Below, piece after piece: positions 31,998 through 41,403 of a DNA stretch of 64,000 nucleotides. Below the pieces are notes generated by a model, which was given only the letters and a program-made list of their open reading frames with translations, searched no databases and was not told the origin of the DNA. Location: assembly GCF_001625565.1 (NCBI RefSeq), contig NZ_AUXS01000044.1:62001-126000 (forward strand). The letters run 5' to 3'. The translations under genes and the position numbers were made by a program. The stretch comes from Pseudoalteromonas luteoviolacea NCIMB 1944. GTDB taxonomy: Bacteria; Pseudomonadota; Gammaproteobacteria; Enterobacterales; Alteromonadaceae. Positions within the stretch are counted from its first letter, which is position 1; each line of letters starts with the position of its first letter.

Positions 31998-34793
31998 ATG
32001 TTATTTTCATCAAGGACAGAGCGTCAAAAATTACAATCTTTAGAAGCCAAACTTAACGTCTTTTTTGAAAAACAATCTGTATTAGAACTCAATGACGAGG
32101 GGAAAATTACGCAAGTCAGTGCGCATTTTTTGGCAGAACTTGGCTGTAAACAAGCCGATTTAATCGGTCAACATTACAGCCGACTTATAAAGACAAAGCT
32201 TGATTTAGATAACCACATAGCTCAGCCAGACCAAGAGCTTCAAGTCCGATATCAACACAATTCCGTATTTTGGTTTCGCGCATCTATGCACAGCACATTT
32301 GATCAGCAAACTCACAGTAAACTCACGCTATTACTGCTGCACAATGTGACTGACTATAAACGTGCTAACACTGAACATTTAGGCCAAATTGAGGCCATCG
32401 GTAAATCACAGGCAGTCATCGAGTTTAATATGGACGGTACAATCGTTCATGCCAATGACAACTTCCTACAAGCAATGGGATACACACTGTCAGAAGTAGT
32501 CGGCCAACACCACAGCATGTTTGCAGAGCCTGAATACGCCAAAAGTGAAGAGTATCAGTTATTTTGGCAAGCGCTGAATCAGGGCCAATTTAGTACGGGA
32601 GAATATAAAAGACTCGCCAAAGGCGGAAGGGAGGTTTGGATCCATGCATCCTACAATCCCATTTTTGATGTAAATGGTCGCCCGTACAAAGTAGTAAAGT
32701 ACGCTTCAGATATAACACAAACTAAATTGCAAGCGGCGGATTATCAAGGTCAACTTGAAGCCATCAGAAAGTCCCAAGCTGTTATCGAATTCAATATGGA
32801 TGGCACTATCATCTATGCCAATGAAAACTTTTTATCGGCCATGGGATATACGCTAGATGAAATAAAAGGTCGACATCACAGTATGTTTGCTGATCCAGAG
32901 TATGCTGCAAGTGCCGAATATGCGAATTTTTGGGCTGAATTAAACGCCGGGCAATACTCCGCAGGGGAATACTTGCGCAAAGCTAAGCACGGCAAAGAAA
33001 TTTGGATTCAGGCATCTTATAACCCCATACTCGATTTAAACGGCCGACCATTTAAAGTAGTTAAATACGCGACAGATATCACGGAGCAAAAGCTTCAGGC
33101 CGCCAACTATGAAGGACAGTTACAAGCCATAGGCAAATCACAGGCAGTGATCGAATTTAACATGGACGGCACCATCATCAATGCCAACGAAAATTTCTTA
33201 AAAACGACTGGCTACACATTGGATGAAATTCAAGGCCGACACCATAGCATGTTTGCTGATCCAGATTACGCCAACAGTCAGGCATATAAACAGTTTTGGC
33301 AACAACTCAACCAAGGAAAATTTGACTCAGGTGAGTACCAAAGAGTTGGTAAAAATGGCAAAAAAATCTGGATACAGGCGACTTACAACCCCATATTTGA
33401 TTCCAATGGCAAGCCCTTCAAAGTTGTTAAGTTTGCGACGGATATCACAGTTCAAAAGTTACAAAGCGCCGACTTTGCCGGGCAACTGGCGGCTATTCAC
33501 AAGTCACAAGCCGTGATTGAATTCAATTTAGATGGCACTATCCTTGATGCCAACGAGAATTTTCTTGCTACGACTGGGTATACCTTGGCTGAGATAAAGG
33601 GTAAGCATCACAAAATTTTTGCCGAGGCCGAGTATGCACGCAGTCAAGAGTATCAAGATTTTTGGCAGCGCCTACGCCTTGGACAATTTGATAGTGGCGA
33701 GTACAAGCGTATTGATAAACATGGCCAGGCAATTTGGATCCAAGCATCCTATAACCCCATTTTTGATGCCGAAGGCAACCCCTTTAAGGTGGTGAAGTAC
33801 GCGACGGATATCACAGCTAGAAAGCGCGCGATTTCGAGTATCAAACACGCCATCATGGCACTTGCTGAGGGTGAGTTAATGCATACCATAGACGATGATT
33901 TAGGCACTGAGTTTAATATCTTAAAAGACGCTATGAACGCCCTCATGAATAATTTAAATAGCATGGTGCAAGAAATCACAGAAGCATCAAACAGCGTGTA
34001 CCAAGGCGCACAGAGTATTGCCAATAGTAATGAAGAATTAAACAAACGCACTGAAAATCAAGGCGCAAGCATCGAAGAAACAGCTTCCACCATGGAAGAG
34101 CTAACCGTGACCGTACAGCAAAATGCCAAAAGCGCCAAAGATGTGTCTGATCACGCAGATGAAGTAATGGTCAAAGCCCAGCAGGGCGGTAGTACCGTTT
34201 CAGATGCAGTTGCCGCGATGAATGAAATTGAAGCGTGCAGTAAAAGCATCTCAGATATCATCGGGGTTATTGATGAGATAGCTTTTCAAACCAACCTATT
34301 AGCACTCAATGCCTCTGTCGAAGCGGCCAGAGCAGGAGAAGCAGGTAGAGGGTTTGCGGTGGTCGCCAGTGAAGTCCGTAATCTCGCACAGCGCAGCGCA
34401 TCCGCAGCTAAGGAAATTAAAGGCCTAATACAAGATAGCTCTCAAGCTGTATCTAAAGGTAGCCAGCTGGTATCGGCATCAGGGGATACTTTTGAGCAAC
34501 TGATCCAAGTGGTTAAAGAGGTAAATGTGATGATCACTGAAATAACCGAGGCCAGTCAAGAGCAATCAGAGGGCGTCGCTGCAGTGTCATCTACGATTGC
34601 GCAAATGGATAACGAAACGCAGAAAAATATGCATTTAGTCGAACAATCCACGCATTCAAGCCAAGTTATGAGGCAGCAAGCTCAAAACTTGTTACAACAA
34701 GTCGCTAGCTTTAAAACACAGGCGACGACTCAGCAGGAACTGCTACCCGCGCCAGAGGCTGTAGGAATGTTGCGGCTTGGTGTAGGGAATTGA
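31998..34793 (+). CDS. Soluble chemoreceptor with five PAS domains
   Basis: 931 residues without membrane helices. A divergent PAS domain (about 20-120) is followed by four near-identical PAS/PAC units of exactly 122 residues (about 129-250, 251-372, 373-494 and 495-616). A HAMP-like linker follows (about 625-670), then a methyl-accepting signalling domain. Its hairpin tip reads E-I-A-F-Q-T-N-L-L-A-L-N-A-S-V-E-A-A-R-A, ending near 920. Receptors of this Aer2/PAS type often bind haem or flavin and sense oxygen or redox state inside the cell; ligand binding is not visible here. AGGTGG precedes the ATG. Output should be to a CheA/CheW array encoded elsewhere. Confidence 0.93.
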   Translation: MLFSSRTERQKLQSLEAKLNVFFEKQSVLELNDEGKITQVSAHFLAELGCKQADLIGQHYSRLIKTKLDLDNHIAQPDQELQVRYQHNSVFWFRASMHSTFDQQTHSKLTLLLLHNVTDYKRANTEHLGQIEAIGKSQAVIEFNMDGTIVHANDNFLQAMGYTLSEVVGQHHSMFAEPEYAKSEEYQLFWQALNQGQFSTGEYKRLAKGGREVWIHASYNPIFDVNGRPYKVVKYASDITQTKLQAADYQGQLEAIRKSQAVIEFNMDGTIIYANENFLSAMGYTLDEIKGRHHSMFADPEYAASAEYANFWAELNAGQYSAGEYLRKAKHGKEIWIQASYNPILDLNGRPFKVVKYATDITEQKLQAANYEGQLQAIGKSQAVIEFNMDGTIINANENFLKTTGYTLDEIQGRHHSMFADPDYANSQAYKQFWQQLNQGKFDSGEYQRVGKNGKKIWIQATYNPIFDSNGKPFKVVKFATDITVQKLQSADFAGQLAAIHKSQAVIEFNLDGTILDANENFLATTGYTLAEIKGKHHKIFAEAEYARSQEYQDFWQRLRLGQFDSGEYKRIDKHGQAIWIQASYNPIFDAEGNPFKVVKYATDITARKRAISSIKHAIMALAEGELMHTIDDDLGTEFNILKDAMNALMNNLNSMVQEITEASNSVYQGAQSIANSNEELNKRTENQGASIEETASTMEELTVTVQQNAKSAKDVSDHADEVMVKAQQGGSTVSDAVAAMNEIEACSKSISDIIGVIDEIAFQTNLLALNASVEAARAGEAGRGFAVVASEVRNLAQRSASAAKEIKGLIQDSSQAVSKGSQLVSASGDTFEQLIQVVKEVNVMITEITEASQEQSEGVAAVSSTIAQMDNETQKNMHLVEQSTHSSQVMRQQAQNLLQQVASFKTQATTQQELLPAPEAVGMLRLGVGN

Positions 34794-34803
34794 AACACGA
34801 ATG

Positions 34804-34868
34804 AAAACCACAACAGCTTGTTAGGTAATAATGTATTTTTAAATCAATACTTAACAAGCGGTGGTTTT
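34804..34868 (+). repeat. Interrupted inverted repeat behind the chemoreceptor gene
   Basis: AAAACCAC and GCTTGTTA (34804-34823) are mirrored by TAACAAGC and GTGGTTTT (34852-34868), giving two 8-bp stem blocks split by a short bulge around an AT-rich loop of about 28 bases. It begins about 10 bases after the stop codon and may act as a transcript end structure. The GTTAGGT inside it resembles an integron R' core, but no cassette is attached. Confidence 0.5.
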
Positions 34869-35086
34869 AAATAAAACACTCACGCCCATTTCAGTTAAAA
34901 GCCACACTGGAGCATTGGGCTACCACCTATGAAAATCACAAGTAACAGCGATGGTTAATTAATATCTGAAAAACCACTTTGAATAAGTTAAAACCGCTTA
35001 ACTTCTATGGCAATAGATTATTTCTTAAGATTTATCCCCACAAAAGGAGGTTGCTCACTCTATTACACCCGTAGAATTGATAAAAG

Positions 35087-35971
35087 CTAATTCACCAATT
35101 CAGATTCAAAGTAACTGGCGATAAAGTCGACAAACGCTCTAATTCTATAAGGTAAATAGTCAGAATTTTTATACACTGCGTACATTGGTAGAGAACCTTT
35201 TTGGTGGTCTGCGAACAGTTCTGTCAACTGATTCATTTTGAAGGACTCTTGAACCATCCATTTCGGCATAGCGGCTATACCACATCCCAATATCGCCATT
35301 TTCACTAACATTTCTGGACTATCGCTAGTAAACAACTCTCGTACCATGAATTTCTTTTTATTTATTTGCCAAACATTTGAGGTTGTACTTAAAGAGTAAG
35401 TTAGACAAGTGTGCTTTGATAACTCTTCGGGAACAACTGGAGTACCATTATTTTTTAGATAATCAGGTGATGCAAAATAGCAAACGTCGTGATCCAGCAG
35501 CTTTTTGGCTTTTAACCCAGAATCCTTGAGGTAAGAGGCTCGAATAGCGATATCAATATCGTCACGATATAAGTCTGCATGCTTGTCGTCGACTGAAATA
35601 TCTATTTTCACTTCAGGGTTTGCTATCAAGAATTTTCGTATAGGAACCGCTAGTCGCTGAGTAGCAAATGCTGACGGGGCTGATATCTTAAGTGTACCTA
35701 CAGCAAGGCTTAGCTGTTTGTTAATCAATTGCTCAGTCAGGGTCATTTTCTCAACAAGTTCGTGGCAAAAACCAAGGTATTGTTTACCAGCACTTGTTAA
35801 ACTAATCTTACGTGAGTTCCTATGAAATAGAGTAAAGCCTAAATCCCCTTCCAACCAAGCTATCTTTTTACTCACGGCTCCTTGTGTCGTATTGAGTTCG
35901 ATTGCTGTAGCCGTAAAACTCTCTAACCGAGCAACATGCCGAAACACTTTTATACACTCTAACTTGTCCAT
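35087..35971 (-). CDS. LysR-family transcriptional regulator
   Basis: About 294 residues; three consecutive ATG codons (35977-35969) leave the exact start open. The helix-turn-helix reads F-R-H-V-A-R-L-E-S-F-T-A-T-A-I-E-L-N-T-T-Q-G-A-V-S-K-K-I-A-W-L-E. The substrate-binding domain begins near residue 90 (GTLKISAPSAFA). It belongs to the large group of LysR proteins that control nearby oxidoreductase or DoxX genes. It is divergent from the DoxX-like gene at 36071, its most likely target. Confidence 0.9.
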   Translation of the reverse strand: MDKLECIKVFRHVARLESFTATAIELNTTQGAVSKKIAWLEGDLGFTLFHRNSRKISLTSAGKQYLGFCHELVEKMTLTEQLINKQLSLAVGTLKISAPSAFATQRLAVPIRKFLIANPEVKIDISVDDKHADLYRDDIDIAIRASYLKDSGLKAKKLLDHDVCYFASPDYLKNNGTPVVPEELSKHTCLTYSLSTTSNVWQINKKKFMVRELFTSDSPEMLVKMAILGCGIAAMPKWMVQESFKMNQLTELFADHQKGSLPMYAVYKNSDYLPYRIRAFVDFIASYFESELVN

Positions 35972-36070
35972 CATCATTCCAAATTGGAATACCAGATATC
36001 GTAAAAATAGCATTTATCCGACTATTAAGGAATGCTTAAATGCCATTGAAAAATTTATTGGGAGTTTTAC

Positions 36071-36451
36071 ATGACATATATTACTGCTGTTCTTGGCGTT
36101 TTTTTCACCTTTGCAAGTTCAATTAAAATATTAGGCTGGCAGAAGTATATATTTGAAACACAGCTGGCTTTCTTTCGAAAGTATGGGTTGACTCGTATAC
36201 ATATGTTTTTGGTTGGTATTATCGAACTGACGGCTGCACTATCTTTGTTAGGTTCGTTGGCATACGAACATGCAATATTAAATTGCATTGGCGCTCTATG
36301 TATTACTATAGCGTCAGTTGGCGCGATTTTTTTCCACTTAAAATTCGATACACTGAAAGATGCTATTCCAGCAATTGTTACTTTGTTGCTATCTTCTGCA
36401 TTAGTTATATCCAACCAAACTCTGCTGTCACAATTTTTCAGTAGCAATTGA
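36071..36451 (+). CDS. DoxX-like integral membrane protein
   Basis: 126 residues with four hydrophobic helices (about 3-20, 44-64, 69-90 and 98-118) and little else. It contains the F-T-F-A-S-S-I-K-I-L-G-W...F-F-R-K-Y-G start and G-I-I-E-L-T-A-A-L-S-L-L-G second helix typical of DoxX-like proteins. A same-length frame exists on the opposite strand, but only this one gives a sensible membrane protein. Divergent from a LysR regulator. Role not established; DoxX relatives have been linked to redox homeostasis. Confidence 0.75.
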   Translation: MTYITAVLGVFFTFASSIKILGWQKYIFETQLAFFRKYGLTRIHMFLVGIIELTAALSLLGSLAYEHAILNCIGALCITIASVGAIFFHLKFDTLKDAIPAIVTLLLSSALVISNQTLLSQFFSSN

Positions 36452-36516
36452 AACGATGACGTTTGCTCATAGGCAAACTATGGGATAACAGATAGAAGGC
36501 ACACTTCTATACATTG

Positions 36517-36540
36517 AAAAAGAGCGCACAATTGCGCTCT
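36517..36540 (-). terminator. Intrinsic terminator of the S41 protease operon
   Basis: On the minus strand AGAGCGCA and TGCGCTCT form an 8-bp stem with a 4-base loop (36521-36540), followed by four T residues (36520-36517). It lies about 87 bases beyond the S41 stop codon. It may also work weakly for the convergent DoxX gene. Confidence 0.7.
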
Positions 36541-36626
36541 ATATAAAGGAGCTTGCTTGCTAACAAATCAGATTAATTAAACAAGCAGCTTTTCTCATCC
36601 AGATTTCACTTTGATGCCTTGTTCCT

Positions 36627-37931
36627 TTACTCGGATTGGAATTTATCACCGGCACTTGCAAATTTATTCAGGTAGGTTATCGCCGCTTTCAAAGCAAGAT
36701 CTGCATTTTCCGCGTTCTTAACATGATCTATTTGTATGTCAGGCAAAAACACCTCTCTTGCACTGCCATCAACATGAAATAGCTTTTCAACCGGGATCAC
36801 TACATCAAGCTTTGATTTGGGTAATGTATGTCCGGAAATAGCACCAAGTAACTGAGCCATCTGTGTCCCAATCACTGTGGCACGGTTCATACCATGGAGC
36901 CCAATCGTTAGCCCTTCCCCCATACTACCTGTCCAGCGATTACTTAAAACCACCAAAGGCTTTTCATAAGTAAAGTCACCTCTTGGATAGACAAACTCTT
37001 GCCAACGCCTTTTAACGCCATATTGACGCTCTACAGCAATCAATTCATGCTCTTGATAGGGAAGCCGCTGCGCGATAAACCTGCTCATTATGCCTCTAGC
37101 AACATCGCTATTCCCACCACTGGGTGTATTGCGCAAGTCCAATATCAAACCGGCTGAGTGTTTGTACTGTGATATTGCCTCATCAAAAGCGCCGATCAAT
37201 GCATTGTTGCCCAAACTGTTTTCAGGTCTGATATACGCAAACTCTCCTATTAGTTTACTGGTTAATAGTGGCTTTTCCTTCAAGATGCCCGCAACAACCT
37301 GCCCGGTGTCTATTGTCAACGTTTGCAAACGCCCTTGCCAGTTCACATCAACAGAGATCTGCTGCTCCCTTGTTCCGGTTAATAATCGATTGAGAACCCA
37401 GGTTTGAGCCGCTTTTTGGCCTGATACATTCGCTTGCCGGACGGCTTCAAGAACCGGCTTGTTGTCTATGTTCTCTATGATCATACCCGGCCTAAACCCC
37501 ACTTTATGCGCATAGCCATTATGTGGTAGTGAGGTGATAATTGCTTTGCTGTCACGTAGCTCAGCCCACATTGTCAATGCGGTGGGCATAGGTAGATAGT
37601 AGTCGCGAGGTCTAGGTCTTATTTCGCTATGTTGATCGTAGAAAAACTCAAAACAATGGTTAAGCTTCCTCGACAAATCATTGCGTGTTTTTATCTTATT
37701 AGTATCCTTTTGCAAACAAGCATTGAACTGCTCTTTATCAACTTGCTTCTTATCGAAATAGGCATAACGCTCATTTAGCAATGAAATAAATGAGGATATG
37801 TCTTCGTCGATTGCTGTCGGCGACAAATGCTGTGTAGTCGTTTGTGAAAATGCCCCACTGCTGGACATCAATGAAATAAAAAATACACAGGCTTTAGTAC
37901 AAGCTCCCTTGTGAGAAAACAGAATATTCAA
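36627..37931 (-). CDS. Exported S41-family peptidase
   Basis: 434 residues with a signal peptide (hydrophobic 14-24, ...GAFS|Q). The tail-specific-protease core is seen: an N-terminal helical part, a PDZ-like region with R-P-G-M-I-I-E-N (about 145), then LILDLRNTPSGGNSDVA and a G-S-M-G-E-G-L-T motif near 335 with the nucleophilic serine. It probably cleaves peptides in the periplasm. The start is a TTG one base after the upstream stop, preceded by AAGGA inside the upstream gene, so translation is coupled to the membrane protein at 37933. A terminator follows. Confidence 0.85.
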   Translation of the reverse strand: MNILFSHKGACTKACVFFISLMSSSGAFSQTTTQHLSPTAIDEDISSFISLLNERYAYFDKKQVDKEQFNACLQKDTNKIKTRNDLSRKLNHCFEFFYDQHSEIRPRPRDYYLPMPTALTMWAELRDSKAIITSLPHNGYAHKVGFRPGMIIENIDNKPVLEAVRQANVSGQKAAQTWVLNRLLTGTREQQISVDVNWQGRLQTLTIDTGQVVAGILKEKPLLTSKLIGEFAYIRPENSLGNNALIGAFDEAISQYKHSAGLILDLRNTPSGGNSDVARGIMSRFIAQRLPYQEHELIAVERQYGVKRRWQEFVYPRGDFTYEKPLVVLSNRWTGSMGEGLTIGLHGMNRATVIGTQMAQLLGAISGHTLPKSKLDVVIPVEKLFHVDGSAREVFLPDIQIDHVKNAENADLALKAAITYLNKFASAGDKFQSE

Positions 37932-37932
37932 T

Positions 37933-38535
37933 TTAGTTTTTTCCTTCTTCTAGCTGCCTTTCTTTCTCGCTTAAACGCAGTTCCAATTCCATCTCTGATA
38001 TCTTACCTTCTTGGAAGAGCCGCTCCTGATCTAAGATATAAAGAGCAAACGTTAAATTGGAGATAAACAATCTCGGCCTATAGGTTTTTGCTCGTTTCAT
38101 GACAATCAGTGATTCACTTAACTCAGTCAGAGATTCTTGCGAGAGGTTTTTAATAAATAGTTGTTGCGACATCAATGCATCTAGGTAGTCAGGGTAGGGC
38201 AACGGATTATTTTTGAAGAAACGAGCCTTTGACTCTTTTGTTTCCTCACCCGCTTCATTACTTTGATAGTAATCCATTACGGCATGACTATAATCAAGAC
38301 TTTCAGATGCAACAGCCTTAGCCGCATAAAGCAGTTTAATTAGGTCACGGCGTTCCCTTTCATCTTCATCGTAATTGCTTATAGCAATCGCCAGCAAAAC
38401 ACCAACAAGCGTTGCCACCAGCGTAAGTACAAAATTACTTGCCAGCTCGTTATTCTTAGTAAACTGCTTAAATTTAGGAATGAAAAAAACAGAGCAACAC
38501 GCAATTAAAATAACCGTTGTGATCAAATACGCCAT
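37933..38535 (-). CDS. Membrane-anchored protein with helical C-terminus, unknown
   Basis: 200 residues. Two N-terminal membrane helices (about 3-20 and 33-52) are followed by a charged, mostly helical cytoplasmic or periplasmic part. It ends in a coiled coil rich in Glu and Lys (EMELELRLSEKERQLEEG). I recognise no family. It precedes the S41 peptidase in one operon, with the stop and the next start one base apart, so the two may work together, for example as anchor or regulator of the protease. This link is inference. Confidence 0.6.
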   Translation of the reverse strand: MAYLITTVILIACCSVFFIPKFKQFTKNNELASNFVLTLVATLVGVLLAIAISNYDEDERERRDLIKLLYAAKAVASESLDYSHAVMDYYQSNEAGEETKESKARFFKNNPLPYPDYLDALMSQQLFIKNLSQESLTELSESLIVMKRAKTYRPRLFISNLTFALYILDQERLFQEGKISEMELELRLSEKERQLEEGKN

Positions 38536-38615
38536 TTATTACATCTTTTATAATTATTATATTTCCATCTAACACTTGGTACTGTAGCAGCTACAGGCAT
38601 CAATTTTAAGATAAA

Positions 38616-39503
38616 TTATAAAGACTCTATCTCCTTATGAAGCCACTGACTGAACAGCTCAATACGCTTTAAACGTGGAGATTGAGGGTCATACATCAAT
38701 CGATACTGAGTGCCCGGCATCAGCCCGAACTCGTAGGGTTGTACTAGCATTCCTTCATTTAAATAGTGCGCTGCTTGTTTTGCGGAACCCAAGCATACTC
38801 CGTGACCTGCAAGTACAGCACTCATTGCGACATCAATATTATTCACCTTTAGTACTTGGCAGGCGCTAATATCCGGATCAATACCAATATGCTCAAACCA
38901 CTTAGGCCAATAAGAGACACCAGAATAATCAATTAGCCAACTTTGCTTTAAGCTGACAGGGCTGCTTTTATCGAGCACCTCAGCAACAGCAGGAGAACAT
39001 AGTGGAACAATGGGATCATTGATTAAAACCTCACAGTGATAATCAGGATATTCACTGTAGCCATAGCGAATCGCGATGTCGATTTCACCTTGGCGTAAAT
39101 CTTCTACTTCCTTTGAAGTCACAATGCGTAGATCAATATCAGGATATGCAGATGAGAACTTCCACATTCTAGGCACCAATACTAATGACGCAAAAGATTG
39201 TGTTGTTGTGATGGTCAACTTACCAGGCAATGGCTCATATTGGATCTTTTTCAGGCCCTCTACTATTAATTCAAAGCCATTTTGTATCGCTTCGGTTAAA
39301 ACAGCACCTTGATACGTTAGCTGCATACAGCGACCTTGACGGTAAAACAGTTTGCAACCAATCTGCGCTTCAATTTTACGAATTTGTTGGCTCACGGCCG
39401 CTTGTGTCACATTTAATTCCTCAGCAGCTTTGCTATAACTTTGTAGCCTTGCCGCCGCCTCTACCATGCGAAACCCAGATATATTTAGCAACTCTTTATA
39501 CAT
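38616..39503 (-). CDS. LysR-family regulator, GcvA/AmpR-like
   Basis: 295 residues. The N-terminus, with S-G-F-R-M-V-E-A-A-A-R-L-Q-S-Y-S-K-A-A-E-E-L-N-V-T-Q-A-A-V-S-Q-Q-I, is the winged helix of the GcvA/AmpR branch. The effector domain starts near 93 (GKLTITTTQSFASL). No divergently transcribed target is obvious: the next gene to the right starts nearly 390 bases away. It may act elsewhere. Confidence 0.88.
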   Translation of the reverse strand: MYKELLNISGFRMVEAAARLQSYSKAAEELNVTQAAVSQQIRKIEAQIGCKLFYRQGRCMQLTYQGAVLTEAIQNGFELIVEGLKKIQYEPLPGKLTITTTQSFASLVLVPRMWKFSSAYPDIDLRIVTSKEVEDLRQGEIDIAIRYGYSEYPDYHCEVLINDPIVPLCSPAVAEVLDKSSPVSLKQSWLIDYSGVSYWPKWFEHIGIDPDISACQVLKVNNIDVAMSAVLAGHGVCLGSAKQAAHYLNEGMLVQPYEFGLMPGTQYRLMYDPQSPRLKRIELFSQWLHKEIESL

Positions 39504-39891
39504 AACTTTAGCTTATATATATGTTTAGTATTTATCGTTCGTAATAGACAGTTTTATAGCACATAATTTTTATAAACCTCTATTAAAACAAAGAAAAACA
39601 ATGGAAAAAACAGCGAAAAGTTCAAAAGAGAAAACTAACTTGATATCAATATGGTTAAGTAAAATAGGTAAATCACTCCAAGTAGAGCACTTATGCAATC
39701 ACAAATAAAATAACTTTAGATTATGTTAGTGATAAACTCAGGTACATCTACAAACTATTTCTATGACTTTTTGGTCGGTCCACCATGGTCAATTGGATAA
39801 ATTTTCGCTGTGATCTTTGCAACCTCAATTGACGTACTCTATGTTTAAAGCAGGCAGAGTGTCTTGCTACGGAATACGAGGTAAGAAACGC
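39504..39891. other. Intergenic region, nothing recognised
   Basis: AT-rich promoter region between the divergent LysR and HAD genes. An in-frame extension of the HAD gene reaches back to 39817, but it lacks a ribosome site and resembles no known N-terminus. No RNA gene or repeat seen. Confidence 0.4.
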
Positions 39892-40497
39892 ATGATTAAA
39901 GGAATTATTTTTGACTTGGATGGCACATTAGTCACTTCCAACTTAGACTTCGCCATGATGAAAGCGCAGCTGGGTTGCCCTAGAGAAAATGACTTGTTGG
40001 AATTTGTCGATACACTGCCCTCACCCTACATGCGTGAAGAAGCAATGGCGCTTATTCATCAACACGAAATGCAAGATGCGCATCAAGCGGAGTTTATACC
40101 TGGTGCGGCGCAGGTCGTTGAGCAGTTACATCATAGAGGGTTTCCTATGGCCATCGTGACACGTAACTTTGCCAAAGCAGCACAAACAAAATTAGCGCGG
40201 TGTAACCTGCCTATAGATATCATCTTAACCCGTGACGATGCGCCTGCTAAACCAGACCCTACAGCATTAAATATGATTGCGCAGCAATGGGGCCTGCCAA
40301 GTACAGCCTGTATGTATGTTGGCGACTACCTGTACGATATTGAAGCCGCACACAATGCACAGATGATATCCTGCCTTTATATTCCCAATGCGACGCCTGA
40401 ATATTCCTCAAAAGCAGACATCACTTTCAACAGTTGGGAAACACTATTAATGTTGATAGAGCAAAAAAATCTCAAATTCCAGCATCAACTTGCCTAA
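39892..40497 (+). CDS. HAD-superfamily hydrolase (phosphatase-like)
   Basis: About 201 residues from the ATG at 39892 (GAGGTAAG in front). HAD motif I is IFDLDGTLV (about 5-13) with two catalytic Asp residues. Motif II is AIVTRN near 96. Motif III Lys lies in A-K-P-D-P, and motif IV is YVGDYLYDIEAA near 145. The helical cap and length fit phosphoglycolate-phosphatase-like enzymes. The substrate is unknown. Monocistronic. Confidence 0.88.
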   Translation: MIKGIIFDLDGTLVTSNLDFAMMKAQLGCPRENDLLEFVDTLPSPYMREEAMALIHQHEMQDAHQAEFIPGAAQVVEQLHHRGFPMAIVTRNFAKAAQTKLARCNLPIDIILTRDDAPAKPDPTALNMIAQQWGLPSTACMYVGDYLYDIEAAHNAQMISCLYIPNATPEYSSKADITFNSWETLLMLIEQKNLKFQHQLA

Positions 40498-40618
40498 GAT
40501 TGTGATTTGCACCGATAATCCAGCCTTTCATATGGACTGAGGCCCATTAGGGTATAGCCCAAAGCGTCTAGTCTTGTTAGAATCTTGTGCAATTGAATTT
40601 CAAATAACGAGAATTAAG

Positions 40619-41344
40619 ATGGGTAGAGCATTTGAAGTCCGCAAAAACGCCATGGCAAAAACGGCAGCGGCAAAAACTAAGGTAAACTCTAAGTACGGTA
40701 AAGAGATCTATGTAGTTGCTAAAAACGGTGGCGCAGATCCTGAAACAAATCTATCCCTTCGTCGTTTGATCGAAAAAGCAAAAAAAGATCAAGTTCCAGC
40801 ACACGTTATTGAAAAAGCAGTCGAAAAAGCTGCTGGTGGCGCTGGTGAAGACTACTCACCGGCACGTTATGAAGGTTACGGTCCAGGTAACTGTATGGTT
40901 ATCGTTGACTGCTTAACAGATAACCCTAATCGTACAATCAAAGATGTGCGTCTTCCGTTTACTAAAACTGACTCAAAAATTGGTAGCCCAGGCTGTGTAG
41001 CACACATGTTTGATCACTTCGCTATTTTAGGTTTTGCAGGTGACGATGACGAAGCTGTACTAGAAGCCCTAATGATGGCAGATGTTGACGTGACCGACGT
41101 TGAAGTTGAAGATGGTAAAGTTTCAGTATTTGCACCAAACACTGAGTACTTCAAAGCAAAAACGGCTCTAACAGAAGCTTTTGATGGCATCACTTTTGAA
41201 GTTGATGAAATCACTTGGATCCCACAAACTCACGTTGAAATCGAAAACGAAGATGACATCGCTAACTTCGAAAAGTTTATGGGTATGCTAGAAGATTGTG
41301 ACGACGTGCAAAACGTTTATCACAACGCAATCGTTAAAAAATAA
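40619..41344 (+). CDS. YebC/PmpR-family protein (YeeN-type)
   Basis: 241 residues from the ATG at 40619. The start, M-G-R-A-F-E-V-R-K, differs from canonical YebC (AGHSKWANI), and resembles the YeeN-type paralogue. The core motifs are K-Y-G-K-E-I-Y, G-G-A-D-P-E-x-N-x-x-L-R and Y-E-G-Y-G-P-G-N. Family members bind DNA and act as transcriptional regulators or, as shown recently, help ribosomes through proline stretches. A strong terminator follows 24 bases after the stop. Confidence 0.88.
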   Translation: MGRAFEVRKNAMAKTAAAKTKVNSKYGKEIYVVAKNGGADPETNLSLRRLIEKAKKDQVPAHVIEKAVEKAAGGAGEDYSPARYEGYGPGNCMVIVDCLTDNPNRTIKDVRLPFTKTDSKIGSPGCVAHMFDHFAILGFAGDDDEAVLEALMMADVDVTDVEVEDGKVSVFAPNTEYFKAKTALTEAFDGITFEVDEITWIPQTHVEIENEDDIANFEKFMGMLEDCDDVQNVYHNAIVKK

Positions 41345-41368
41345 ACGACCATAGAATAATTATGTAGA

Positions 41369-41393
41369 AGCCGGGCAACTTCCCGGCTTTTTT
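41369..41393 (+). terminator. Intrinsic terminator of the YebC-type gene
   Basis: AGCCGGG (41369-41375) and CCCGGCT (41382-41388) form a 7-bp stem with a 6-base loop, followed by six T residues. It lies between two convergent genes and may serve both, although the minus-strand side has few T residues. Confidence 0.88.
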
Positions 41394-41403
41394 CGTTTAT
41401 AAA

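Noticed and set aside
36067..36447. 126-codon minus-strand frame opposite the DoxX-like gene
   Set aside because: Its product is a cysteine- and basic-rich mixture with no membrane or domain pattern, while the plus strand gives a clean four-helix protein.
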